Shown here: piece by piece, positions 12,701 through 24,500 of the stretch
Layout: each line of letters starts with the position of its first letter
Numbering within the stretch: position 1 is the first letter of the stretch
Source of the DNA: Tubulanus polymorphus
Taxonomy: Eukaryota; Nemertea; Palaeonemertea; Tubulaniformes; Tubulanidae
Reading direction: 5' to 3'
Assembly: GCF_964204645.1 (NCBI RefSeq)
Contig: NC_134025.1
Location: forward strand, 27,620,001 to 27,684,000
Length of the DNA: 64,000 nt
The notes under the pieces: generated by a model
Told to the model about the DNA's origin: nothing
Databases searched by the model: none
The model's input: the letters and a program-made list of their open reading frames with translations, nothing else
Position numbers and translations under genes: made by a program

Positions 12701-13348
12701 CTAGTCGAATATATGGGTAAGTGAAGGAATCAATCGATAGATATCTCTGTGAAATAGTAACACGCGTATATCTTATTACATTTGATTATAATTAATCTAT
12801 CAGTTCATTATCAAAATAGATCAATCTGTTAATGTTTAGTCTGGGGAAAAAGAACTTTGTTATTATTCCACTTATAATAGACAATTAATGCGAATGTTCT
12901 TTTGCAGATGGATCCGTTCTGTTGTCTCCATTTGTGAACCTTGCAACCCAAGGAAACCCTCGTATTAAACCCGATATGGTTGAGAAAGTATCTTGTAAGT
13001 CTTTGCATTCCTAAATTTAAGAAGTAGCCTCTGGATTTTTGTCGACGTCTTATTTTTGATAACGCGTTAAATTGTCTACTTTCAGACTTAGTTCCGAGAG
13101 TGTATTCACGGAAACAGAAACACGTCGTAAACCACGTGTTTCCTCTCGTCTGGTCGTTACTAGGTTCAGCGACGGGGAGCGGTGCCGTACACGGAGCTAC
13201 CGGTAATATTCACAAAGCTACCGCGAAACTCGTCAACAGTCTTTATGCTCAAATGGGACAGTCGTTTTTAGACCACGCCAGCTCAAACCCCAATATAACT
13301 GGACGCAATCTGAAACAGTTACAAGATATGATCGATAATCCGCCATGA
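1659..13348 (+). CDS. TOGARAM1: TOGARAM1-like TOG-domain microtubule regulator (Crescerin/CHE-12 family), 21 coding exons
   Basis: The spliced model encodes 1777 residues, close to vertebrate TOGARAM1. Exons: 1659-3713, 4144-4300, 4804-4947, 5028-5081, 5173-5354, 5445-5617, 5886-6160, 6758-6895, 7482-7645, 8759-9002, 10150-10261, 10337-10489, 10569-10674, 10761-10996, 11082-11240, 11560-11686, 11854-11954, 12227-12413, 12500-12716, 12908-12994, 13086-13348. All junctions are GT-AG and in frame; the donors at 5082 and 5355 are weak. TOG1 (about residues 46-280) and TOG2 (about 342-595) lie in exon 1, a disordered linker follows, and TOG3 (about 1265-1495) and TOG4 (about 1540-1775) close the protein. 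Family knowledge: TOG domains bind tubulin, and the protein works in cilia, setting axoneme length and tubulin modification. Exon 10 encodes a highly charged helix rich in Glu, Lys, Gln and Arg. The ATG at 1659 is chosen because it opens directly into the conserved N-terminal region. Confidence 0.95.
3740..4062. mobile_element. MITE-like element with terminal inverted repeats in TOGARAM intron 1
   Basis: The left end reads GTGTTCTCCAC followed by an AGAGGGGCTGC block. The right end, read on the other strand, gives GTGTTCTCCAC followed by an AAAGGGGCGGC block. The inverted similarity covers about 35 bases with small gaps. There is no coding capacity and no clear target-site duplication. It fills most of intron 1. 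A non-autonomous DNA transposon is the simplest reading. Confidence 0.45.
5638..5800. repeat. dispersed repeat copy A in TOGARAM intron 6
   Basis: This interval contains GTGGCCACTAAACTTGGAAA followed by several AAGTCAGGGAA-type words. The same order of words appears in intron 15 at about 11262-11490, so the two are diverged copies of one dispersed repeat. There is no ORF. Confidence 0.5.
9189..9211. repeat. 23-bp perfect palindrome in TOGARAM intron 10
   Basis: The sequence CACATGTATAA, one central A, then TTATACATGTG is perfectly self-complementary. It lies within the intron and carries no other signal that I can see. Confidence 0.6.
11262..11490. repeat. dispersed repeat copy B in TOGARAM intron 15
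   Basis: It begins GTGGGCACTTACCTTGAAAT and contains repeated CAGGGAAA and AAGTCAGGGAA words, in the same order as the intron 6 copy. It is diverged and non-coding. Confidence 0.5.
12030..12099. repeat. 35-bp tandem duplication in TOGARAM intron 17
   Basis: Two adjacent 35-base units begin CCAGCCAACT and end with ATCCATACTTTGATAT plus about nine more bases. They differ at only two positions, which suggests a recent local duplication. Confidence 0.75.
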
Positions 13349-14421
13349 CTTTGTAAATAGTGTAAAATATCGAATGCGTGATAATCTATCTATGAATGTG
13401 GTGACGTTAGGTTCGGGGAAAGCTGTATCGCAAATACCATAGCACAACAACAACGACGCGCGGTAGATTCATATCCAGTGATGTCTCGCGTGCGGATTCC
13501 AGCCAGACAGTCCGTCCAATGAAAGGTGCTCAATGTGTCCGTGTGTGCGCAGGAAAGTGTAGCTATTAATAATATGAACGTACAGAGATTGTAAAACTGC
13601 TCACATAAAAAAAGGCAGATGTGTCAATATGATTTAGTTACAAATGATTAATCACTTGTTATAGCATCCTGCCCTAGTTGTTATTATTATCATTATTATT
13701 ATTATTATTTATAGATATATATACGTACTAAATTGACTGTTTCATCTTGATCATCCCTTCTGTTGTGTAAGATATAATTGTAAGCTTTCGACTTATAAAT
13801 GTGTATGATTTGTTTGTTAATACCAGAAGTAAGAGTATATTTTAGTTTATGCAACGAATGCATAGTCGATGTATGTGTCCTGTTTATCTTTTAACCAGAC
13901 AGTTTTTAGTCTTACGAGATAACTGTAGTATGTAATAATGAGAATTACTTTGCGCATCGCGTAGTTGCCAGTTTTTTTTAGATGATTAGAAAAATCCACA
14001 GATATTAGAAAATTGGCCGCCCAACATTTTACCACACTACATGTGTTATATCATCTATGGTTTTCCGTCCAGCCAGTTGATAATGATGTATTTAACCGAA
14101 AATCAGTGTACAAGTTGTTTATTTATTTTTGTAACAGATAAAAAATGTACACAGTATATATCAGTGATGTGCACGTTGTTAGTACAGAGAAAGAAATAAA
14201 TGGCAATATGTTGTCATAAACACCAAAATGTTTTTCCGTCAATTTGATATTCATGAGGATTTGATATTCTTTGAGGATTACGTTATATGAGGAGTTCTCA
14301 AAAGCTGATAGAACTTTGTTCCAAAGAGGTTTCCATCCCACCTTCATGATAACTCAGTTCATTCAAGATAAGGATATTTATTTACTCTCCAACTAATTCT
14401 ATGGCACTTAAGTGATACGTT

Positions 14422-14500
14422 ACTCCATCTATTAGAATTTCTGTGAACTAAAACTGCTTCGCACGGCTGTTTAGTTCAAAGGAATGCTAATAGATGGAGT
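14422..14500. repeat. 79-base hairpin-forming inverted repeat downstream of TOGARAM
   Basis: The left arm begins ACTCCATCTATTAG and the right arm ends CTAATAGATGGAGT. Pairing runs for 31 positions with two mismatches and one G-T pair, around a loop of about 17 bases containing CTGCTTCGCACGG. If the transcript extends to the AATAAA at 14661, this is a strong 3' UTR hairpin. It could equally be a small palindromic transposon. Confidence 0.7.
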
Positions 14501-14660
14501 GATGATCTCTTGTCCACAACAGATGCTAATCCAATATTATATACATTAATTATAGGCAATACAAAAATGATTTGAATTAGAGAAGTATATCAGTGAACTT
14601 GATGACGATTTAGTAATTAGTTTATTCGAATTTAGTATTGGGTCTTATATTTAACCTGTA

Positions 14661-14666
14661 AATAAA
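14661..14666 (+). terminator. candidate poly(A) signal for TOGARAM
   Basis: This is an AATAAA hexamer about 1.3 kb after the stop codon. A second hexamer at 14195 is an equal candidate. No downstream element could be judged by eye. Confidence 0.25.
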
Positions 14667-16592
14667 TGATCAAACCTACAGTTAAATGATGGATTATGCT
14701 TTGCTTGTAATGTTTTATTTAGGCGATGAACTACATTTCATCTTAAATTGCACTCTACTGAATGAAATCCATGAAAAAATCTGAATTTGAACTCTTTGTT
14801 GTTTTGTAAATACATGTAGAATAACGAAAGTTATCATCTTTCCCAGGGATGAGGGCACGATGTTGATAGTAGGGCTAGGCTGCTAATTCATCAGAGAATT
14901 ATCATTTTCCTGGTTCCCGGGAAAAATCCTTTACCCTCAATCCCTGCTCTCGATAAAGCAGAATTGCTTCCTTAGGGCAAAATTAGCGACATTTCTTGAG
15001 ATCTACTTTTGGTCATGTAACGTTGCTTCATTGTATGTGCAATTCCTTGATTAATAATTCATCTAGTTTAAAACACTTCACCCATGAGAGTTCGATGGCG
15101 ATGTCTCTTCCACATTTTAAGAGTATTGAAAATAAATTCTCATGTGGTTTGCTCTTACTCACACTGTTATATCATCTGCGAAACAACTTAACCAACTTTC
15201 TGTGAGAATCTAAAACTTCTTTTTATTATTCACAATAAAAACAATCATATTCAACACACACAACGGAAAAGGTAGAAAGATAAAAGTTACAACTATACAT
15301 TATAAATGAACCATGGAAAAAACACTGTATAGCAAAAATATAGCCGAAAAAACACACACGACAAATCATGAGATGTTTCAGACTCATAACGATTTGATTG
15401 AGAGATTTTAAGATAATAAACACCATTCTATTTTCAAGTTTTCATTTAAATGCATTGATTATCATGCATAAACAGACAATGTTTTTTCCTTGGTTATCAC
15501 TGGGTTGTTTTGTTATTTGGCAGAGTAAATGACCAGCACATTGATTAATGATCAGTCGTCCTTCATCCACAAAATCTTGACACGATACGATGAAATGACC
15601 CTTTATCAATTGGAAGAACTCAAACAGGATATACAAATCTACAAGCCTGCTTGTAGAAATTTACATAATATATGACTGCGTATATATATAAAATTCTACT
15701 TTCATTATATTTTTGAGAATAATATGCGAATATAAGTAAACAATAAGAATGATGAAGATAGAGAAATATGTAGTAATTCATTAGTCTTACGAAACAGTTA
15801 TACATAATATGTGCTGTATAAAGAATTTACAGATACATGTACAATACATCAACGCATTCAGTTTACCCATTGTGGTATATCATAGACATAATATATAACT
15901 GTTAACCACATTCATTATCAATACCGCACAGGTTCTTTTTTCGAATCGAAATACATGTACATCATATGAAAGCTCAAAATATCTCCTCACTCAGCGGAAA
16001 AAAATATCCACTTATTAACCGACAATTTCATTAAGAATTGCCCACACCCATAAATCTTCCAAATCTCCAACACTAGGTGAAATGCAAATTGGCAGATCCA
16101 TTTTCTTGATTGTCTAAGTAGAGAATTAAAAGCTGAATGGTTAATTATTGACCAAATGATTGTAATTACTGCACATACAGATTAGATACATACGCAACAT
16201 AATTATGGTCTCCAACTATCCGAAATCATTCAATTATCTTGACCATTAAATCACCCATCACAAACATCTATCTATCATACGTAATAGTTAGAATGAGAAA
16301 ATTTATAATCTAGAAGGTTTCTTCTGGCTCTTTTTCCCCTAACATAAATTTTTTCGCAATGAATTAAATCTAGAAAAAGTGATATTCACCCTGAGATGAA
16401 CTGTGTGCACTGTATTACCCATTCAAAATTACTTGAATAAACAAAAATATCAACAAGTACAAATATATTTCAGTTTCAGTCACTTCAACTTAACCAACGT
16501 TACATCATTCATAGGTCAATAATACAGATAATTGAAAGAAATCAATTCCATGAATACATTTAGTTTTTTAAACATTTTTCATACACGCCAAA

Positions 16593-16598
16593 TTTATT
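16593..16598 (-). terminator. candidate poly(A) signal for Dispatched
   Basis: A minus-strand AATAAA lies about 85 bases beyond the Dispatched stop codon. Further copies lie farther downstream, for example near 15220, so this may not be the main site. Confidence 0.25.
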
Positions 16599-16683
16599 GA
16601 CTGGAAGATTCAGATAAAATACTTTTGATATAAATATGAACAAAATACGAAATAAAGAAACATACAGATACTGATGGATTTTT

Positions 16684-19667
16684 TTAGATGATAACATCAA
16701 CATTGACTGGTATATCAGTACGTCTGACCCAGATTTCATCGCTGTTATCATTATTGTCGTTCTGAGGTTTCACGGATGTCGAGGGAATTTCCTCTTTAAC
16801 AGGGTTATCGACCGGTGGATTATACGACACGTATTGTATCGGACGAGTCATTTTCGGAGGCTCTTGAATGTTTGAATCTCTCCGGTTTGAGCCTAAAGAC
16901 GCGCTACTCAGTCGGCGCTGTAATTCTCGGCTAAATCTACGCGGAAATTTGTTTTTCTGATCAAGACGCGAACCTTTGATGTTCGTAAGAGGTTCCAGTT
17001 CGTGAGTTTCGCTACTGTTTGTAGCGTGATTAGTGCTCGATGTTGACATCGTCGACTCAGACAATGCGTATACAGTCTTATCGACGTGTTCACGGTTAGA
17101 CGAACAACAATCAGACGACGGCCAGTGAAATTGACCGAAAGATCCCTGCGGTCCTATTACACGCAACAACGACTGAAAGAAGAATGTTGAGCAAAACCAA
17201 CTACTGGTCATCACAATCATAATAAATGTGCCTATATGTCTATAGGCTAGAATTGTTGAAGGCATCATTAAAGCACCGGCTAGGAATGTAGTTACTGCCG
17301 CCATTGCTATCGCGCTACCCATGCGTTCTATGGAACACACGACACGGGTTTCTCGGTCCAAGTCCGGTGACAAACGATATGCTACACCATAGTGTAGAGT
17401 AAAATCTATGGATAAACCAACGGCTATGGAAATTGTAGTTGATTCGAGTACCCCGAGCTGCCAACCTAGAAGGACTAATGATCCCACCGTTATAGAGATT
17501 GTCACAACAATTGTCAGTAAGGCATAAAGACTAATGAGCAGATTAAGTGTAGTAAAAAATATCATTACAAGTGATACTGTTATTGCGACTCCAATCGCTA
17601 CCGGAGTTCCACTCGCAATTGTATTTTGAAGGTCATAGAATTTAAGTTCGCTTATAAACCAGCCATTTTTAAATTCTGGTGGCGCGGACAACATTTCTTT
17701 CTCAGTCCACGAGTTCATTGTTTGGTAGAATTCCTCCATAGTTAAGTACGAATTAGTGAAAGGAATTTGACTGTTAAACTCAACTATGAGAGCTACGATT
17801 TTTCCGCTGTCTTTCGAATATCGAGGTCCGGCCATTTTGTTATAAACGAACGGTAATCGGCTTACTTCTGGAGTGTACTGGCGGACACATTCTCGGAATA
17901 CTTCTTCGGGATATGGAAATTTATACTTATCACAACACGGTTCATATACGTGACCATTACTATCTTTACACGGGCGTTCCATAAACATCTGTTTGAACTG
18001 TTCTATGAAACAATTCGTTAATTCTAAACCCGGGGAATTTTTGTAGTATTTATGACGTCGTAATTTTCTGCAAAATTTCAATAGCCATATTTGAGACTCT
18101 TTCGCCGAGATGTCGAATGTGTTGTCGAGTACCAAAGTTCCGCTACTCGTCGGATCGAGCATGTTCCCATTATCGATGGCTTTTACTCCCCAGATCGCTG
18201 TCAATGGCATCATCGGGACATTTGTTCCGGCAGCTTTTTCGAACCAGAACTTGTCGCGAATGTCGTAGTCGTAAACTTCGAACGGGTGATCTCTGGAAAA
18301 TACTTGAAATTCCCTGCTCGTAGGAAGTTTCATACCCGGATATCGAAGTATGAATACGATACCACAAATACCCATACAGCCGAACAGGGCGAGCCACAGA
18401 TAACGCGCCTTAATCACGATACACGGTAGCAATTTCTCAAAGAATATTCGAGACCAATCCGCAACCCTATCATACAGTTCATACGGCCAATGACATACGG
18501 TATACCAACAGCTGTGGTTTTGCCTATTTGGGCTGTAACAACACGAACACCATTTCTCCTGTATCACTATTGATGCAGGGATCCACGTGACCATCAAAAG
18601 GAAGTTCGCTAAAACTGTCGTACCTGCATAAATAGCAAAACAGCGAATCGCCGTTATGTTACTGATGTAATTTACATAAAATGCCGCAGCAGTGGTAAAC
18701 GTTGTCACAAACATTGACAGTGTTGCATGTTTCAATGTATCGGAAATAATCTTATCCAGCGTTCCATTGTTTTTTTCGGATTTCGCAAGGCACCATATTT
18801 TGCAATATATAAATACGTCATCGGCACCGATGCCGATAGCTATCACTATAGTTAAGAGATTCATAAAGGGGAAGAACTTGATCTCAAATACCATCGTGTA
18901 TAAAAAGTAAGCGATTTTCAGAGATAATACGACAACGCTGACTGTCATTATCGTTATGAATAAAGATGTCGTATACAACCATATACAAATAAGTATGATC
19001 GTCAACGCAACTCCGATCCATAACGTATCGTCTTTTAGAAAATCGTCGAATAACGCGTATTTTATGTCGAACTGAATGGCTATGACTTTTATGTTACCGT
19101 TTTGTAGATCGGAGTTTGAAATTTCTTTGTACAAGGGTATAGTAGCAGTACCCACGGCTATGGGCAGGAATGTGATCGCATAGGAAAGATGAGGAAAGAA
19201 CGACTCCGTTCCTTTTTGCATAAAATCGACGTCGGTCAAATAGTGAAGGATTTCGTAGACGGCGTTGTACTGCCAACACTCTAACGGTATTTTCTGACAC
19301 TTTTTGCGCCGTTGTTGTTTCGAGCGCAAAATGTTCTGCAAATAACTGTCCTCCCACGACCAACAGTCCGACTCCAGCGTGAAGTTGAAATAGAACGCGC
19401 TGCATTTTTGTACGCGCTGTAAAGTATGTCCGACATCGAGTGCGGTGATGTCATCGCAAGTTGACTTATTACTCAGCATGGCGACGTAGTTTCCTAATGA
19501 CCAGCTCGCGCAGCATTTCGCTTTGAGACCCCTTGTACAAATGTTGGTGAATTCTCGTCGACCAAGTATCTCATCCTTCTCGATTGCACACATCGTCTTG
19601 ATGTTTTCATAGGTGAACAAATTACCACCATCAATTGCTTGGTAAACAATGCGGGCGTACTCCTTCC
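16684..19667 (-). CDS. DISP1: Dispatched terminal exon: most of the first extracellular loop through TM12 and tail
   Basis: The exon begins after TATTTACAG on the minus strand with GGAAGGAGTA and codes for 994 residues before TAA at 16684-16686. The open frame extends upstream to 19731, but those roughly 20 residues are intronic. Order: Cys-rich loop with WSLGNYVAML, TM2 (near 18965-19030), Asp-Asp of TM4 at 18817-18822, TM6, TM7 (near 18338-18405), second large loop, TM8, TM10 Asp at 17404-17406, TM12 (near 17160-17235), then a Ser-rich cytoplasmic tail of about 130 residues. It is unusual that almost the whole transporter sits in one exon. Confidence 0.95.
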
Positions 19668-21464
19668 CTGTAAATAGCCAGAAGGACAACACATTAGAGA
19701 CCGAGACATATAAACACTTATCAATCGACATCCATTAACACTTTCCACAATCAATAATTAGACATCAATAACGTCACAAAAAAAACGTATCACGCCTAAT
19801 GAACTACAGAACCACTTTAAAACATACAACGCTTAGTTTTTATGGATACACTTATGTGCGAAAAGCATATTAGAAATCGTCTGAGTTTTGATCTGTGAAA
19901 CGCGGATGAAGTACTGATTCGATGTCTGTTCTTAATGAACTCCATTACCTAAATGAACTAATTCAAGGAGAACCACTCAGAACCAGTGGATCAGACATCA
20001 TTAAACACTTCATGATTAAGAACCATTCTAAAATAGGTCATTAATCCCTATTACCCTAGAAATTTCGAATAGCCATACATCAATAATGTCTACTTGACAG
20101 TCTTCATAATCGGCATTTTTATTTTCTTATGACTACGGGATTTCGTAATCAATCATTCTCAAATGCAATTAATCTGTAGGAATAAGGTATTGTTATCATT
20201 GCGAAGGGGTTTAAAGTTTAGCTGAGAAATGATTTTTGCATGACATCATCGCGTAGGAGTTTAAAGTGTGGAGTATTTTCACGTTGATGACACACCTGAT
20301 CTAATGTTGAAGAGACAAATATTGTATAACTATGCGGCAGATATAACATTTGACTGGTTTGATGATTAATTATCTCCAGATGTCAGTTCCTCATATACTA
20401 GTGCTTGTACTTGCTTATCAGTAGATAGAGGTAGATAGGCATTTGTGACTTATGAATTTATGGAATCGACTCACACTATCACTAGTTGGACCGTTCCAAA
20501 TGTACCTGCAAGGGACCAAATATAGAATGGGCCATATCAGTGTGCGTTCACACATGCATTGCTGAATTGGCTATAATGCAGAATATAATATTGAACAGTC
20601 CTGGAACCAATTTCTGTCCACATTCACACAGATTAAGTCCATTCCAAAATTTAGAATGGACCTGGATCGATCTTTTAGGTCAGTCCAAATTGGAATGGCC
20701 CAATTCGGGACCGGACTTCTTGCAAGTGTGAACGCTTGGAACGTTTTAAATTGGAACGGGCCAAATTCAGACCGTTCTAAATAACGTAGCACGAACTATG
20801 AATATATCGTAATCAAACAATATACAAATCATAAAATTGCTTCCAAATGCAATAAAAACAACGTTTAGAAACATAATCATGAAAGCTCGATAACCGATCG
20901 ACGAAATGAAGAAATAAGCACATACGACCACACGCAAGTATATCGTGTATATTCATCAAATTTCCTATTCTGAAAAGCAATCTCAATTTCCTGATATCGA
21001 ATGATGTTATGCGCAAATAGTCCGCAGATTGGAATTTTTGTTCAAATATTGAATGATGAGAGCGCGAGATACAGAATACGATTCTACAATAATCCGTTTC
21101 AAATAATCGAGCTTATTTCTTCACGGGCGGCACTTCTGGTCGGAAAACTGACGCCGACCGCTGTCGAGAAAAAAAACGATTATCCGAATGCGTCGCATCA
21201 CACCGCCCCTGACCGAGGTAACGAGGACCAGAAACAATTACTATTTCCAAAACGAGCCACAATTCCCGAAGCAAATGACCGAAAGATCAGCCATATTTAC
21301 CGAGCGACGCCGAACCGAAATAAGAGGCTATTCTGTGACGAAACAGTGAACATTTGTGACATATGGAGTTAATGTTTTCTCATTACGTAGGAGATCGGAT
21401 GAAAGAAGGAAGGACAGAGACATATACTGAATTCAGAACAGTCTATCTACATGAGATTAATCCG

Positions 21465-21542
<78 letters not shown>

Positions 21543-24500
21543 TTATCGTAGGAAGCAATAAACAACGCCACTATTGGTATTACTTCTGTCGCTTCTGTCT
21601 TTCAGCCCACCTGATAATTTGAGAATTGCCCGAAGACTGATTTACTGAAACTGAGAAGCTTAAGATATATCATTATTGCGATCACGTACTGGTAATTTTA
21701 CTAGAGGAATGATACCGACGACACGGCAGCAGCGGCGGCGTCCCGAGGACATTGTGTCTTTTAATTCGCTACATGTGTAAACTTAATCATATACGGAATG
21801 CTAACAAGCAGAATTGGACCACCAGGAGATGTGGCTCATTGTCTTGAAATATCATAAAATAAATCATAACATTCATAACACGCCGGTGTTCTTATGGATT
21901 CCATGTTGCCTGTGCATAACAAATTCTGTTCTGGTGTTGACAGGTACTTTGTCAAGGCAAGGAGCTATACAACAGCTGAACGTTACCATTTATAATACCT
22001 GTCACTACTTACCTGGTACCAGCCGCAGGGAATGCGTGATTTATCGACATACCAAAATGGCCACCTATCAACTACCACACCACAGACAAGATAGCAACCA
22101 TTGGTTTGGGATTTTGGTAATGAACCAAAACAACCAACAGTTATCCTAACGAGGCACAGAGGAAAATACGGATGAGCTTACACAACCTTTCGACACATAA
22201 TGCGCACAGCCCAAAGACTAAAAGACAAAGAAGCCTGGAAGCTTCTTCTCATAGTCAGACAGCTTATGTTAGACTTCAAAGATGATGATCTATAAGATCA
22301 CGAGCTGCTCTGACAATCGAAGAGTCAAAGAACCAAAATGGCCGTCATTAAGCTTTCTTCGGACATTGCAGAAACAAACGGCCATTAGTACAGATGAACA
22401 CAGTGGTATGGTGCGTACAGAGAATGGGACTGAACGCGTACTGCTGCGGTGAAGAGAGGTTTTTAATGTCCTAGTAGAGTATAACATAACGCGAAAACGA
22501 TGGGAAAAAACTGTGCGCATAAGTAAGAAAGCAAAACATCTGAAGTAGTTTACTAAGTAAGCTGTCACCGGATCGTGCTGATTTTTGAAACGAATATAAT
22601 ACCGTGGATAAACAGTCTTAAATGAACGATATATGTATGGATATAGCATACCAGACACAGGTGCTATGTATACTTGGTTACTATTTAGACTGAAGCTTTT
22701 TTGAGCGATTAAAAAAGGAACACATTTTCAGAGGTGTATAAGGTGTCTGAGGGAATTAGGACAGAAATTGGTAGCGCATTGATTTTGGGGTAGAGAACTG
22801 ACCGCTGATGGAAACACGACTACCCTCGAGGGATTAGTGGAAAGGATGATGCTCTAAATGGCTCAGTATGTTTGTCGGTGATGGTCATCGCTACCAGGGG
22901 TTCTTCAATGAAGCGAAATCAAAGTGAAATGCGAGAATGCGACCGAGAATCTGGCGTAATGCGATACGATTGTCGTATACCGGACATTCTTCGTACGAGA
23001 CATTTCACCGATAGGTGACCGTTCACTCATAATCATCAGATCAATAGAGAACATCGCGGCAAACATTCCGATACCTAAACTGAATAGCGTTCGATTACAG
23101 TTCAAATGAATCGTACAAGTTCATTCCGTATTGAAGTACTGAGCCGTGAGCCAAACAAATATCTAAAATTAGACCTAAATCATTAAACATTGTCAGTCAA
23201 GTTCTCTCACATTCTGTGTCATACGTTGCTATTGACGTCATCAGAAAAATTAATTTTAAGATAAGCAGTATACGGCGCCGGCGCAGAATAGGAAAAAATG
23301 TTTTGACAGGTTTTTTGTCGCGGCGAACAAATCTGCATCAGGAAACCGCGATGGTTTCATGAAGATATATGAGTTTTTAGTTGAAACCGAGCGACTCTCG
23401 AGAACAATAAGAGAAAATTGCATTATGTGGAAACTCTAATAAAATCTCGGTCTTATGAAGTAGACCATCTATAAATCATTAACGCAATAACCAACAAATA
23501 ATTAACAATCCTAAATTACTTCTCAATAGGGACCCAATGGCAGAAAACAATAATGTATTTCATTCGATAACGTATAATCACTATACTTTTTAATTACGAG
23601 CCTCATAAAAACATCTCCTCTCTCGGGACTTCGAATAAACCTCGGCAAACAAAACACTTTTTTCTATCGATTTTCATCCGTGTCAAGGGAAAAGGGAATG
23701 ACGTCAATCACCGACTACTGAAATTGGCGACGCTGCAGTCGACTGTGGCGAGCGAGGATCCACCAGGTGACAACAGTTTGCATTAGAACTGGGATGACTT
23801 ATTTCATCTCAGATTCAATTAAAATCTCACCTTCATTTCTCATGTGAACCCTTAACATTGATCCGAGTTTATCCAGACATTTGCTTAAATTTCTATGTGG
23901 GAAGATGGAAAATCTGGTTATACCATCTGCCGGGATAGCCGGTGCTACAGGGTCTTCTTAAACTACAATCCTAATCCTAACCCCTTTTATATCACATTAT
24001 AAAGGACCGGAATATGTTTGATCGTAAATCAGGGCAAATATCTGTTGAACCCATACGGTCGCAAAATTTCAACTCTGAATTTCGATGGTGCTGTTTCATC
24101 ATCACAATGACCGAACCTTTCAGAGAAGTTTCATTTCATAACTGAATGCATTCATATCGTTAATGGATATATTGAATTTGAAATGACTGGTAACAAGCTT
24201 ATCATTAGTAGCAGAACTTACTGGTGCACTTGATAATATGACATATAATCGATAAAATGGACACTAAGAACTAAAATCTGCGATTGTGCCTGACATGTTT
24301 CACAATATGAACATTGGAAGCAAAAATAGAATATTCGATGCGGTTTCCCCGTTAACAAGTGCAAGTCCATGAATATTCATCAAATGTCAGTGGTCGACTA
24401 TGAACTGGGTCACGCGGGCAAGAATGACGTCAGAAACTTCCGAGTCCTGATGTATCATGTCGATAGCTTCCTCCTTTGACTCATTCCGATACAATCACTG

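Larger units (their letters stand above)
13349..16683. other. 3' flank of TOGARAM and intergenic region to Dispatched
   Basis: The two genes converge here. Downstream of the TOGARAM stop at 13348 the sequence is AT-rich with no supported ORF. Plus-strand AATAAA hexamers occur at 14195-14200 and 14661-14666 and could end the TOGARAM message. A 79-base hairpin at 14422-14500 lies between them. From about 14700 to 16590 I see nothing beyond AT-rich sequence. Confidence 0.5.

Noticed and set aside
18091-18429. Plus-strand ORFs inside the Dispatched last exon
   Set aside because: They are antisense shadows of a strongly supported minus-strand exon, with no family resemblance.
19668-19731. N-terminal extension MSIDKCLYVS of the Dispatched ORF as a real protein start
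   Set aside because: A TATTTACAG acceptor lies within it, and the upstream exon joins in frame with conserved residues, so this part is intron.
21363-21551. ORFs of repeating Tyr-Ile at (TA)n tracts here and at 30881, 35113 and 41068
   Set aside because: They are translations of dinucleotide repeats, not genes.
21814-22260. Possible transposon ORF remnants, including RTAQRLKDKEAWKLL near 22210
   Set aside because: The stretch faintly resembles the end of a retroelement ORF, but no conserved catalytic motif could be read nearby.
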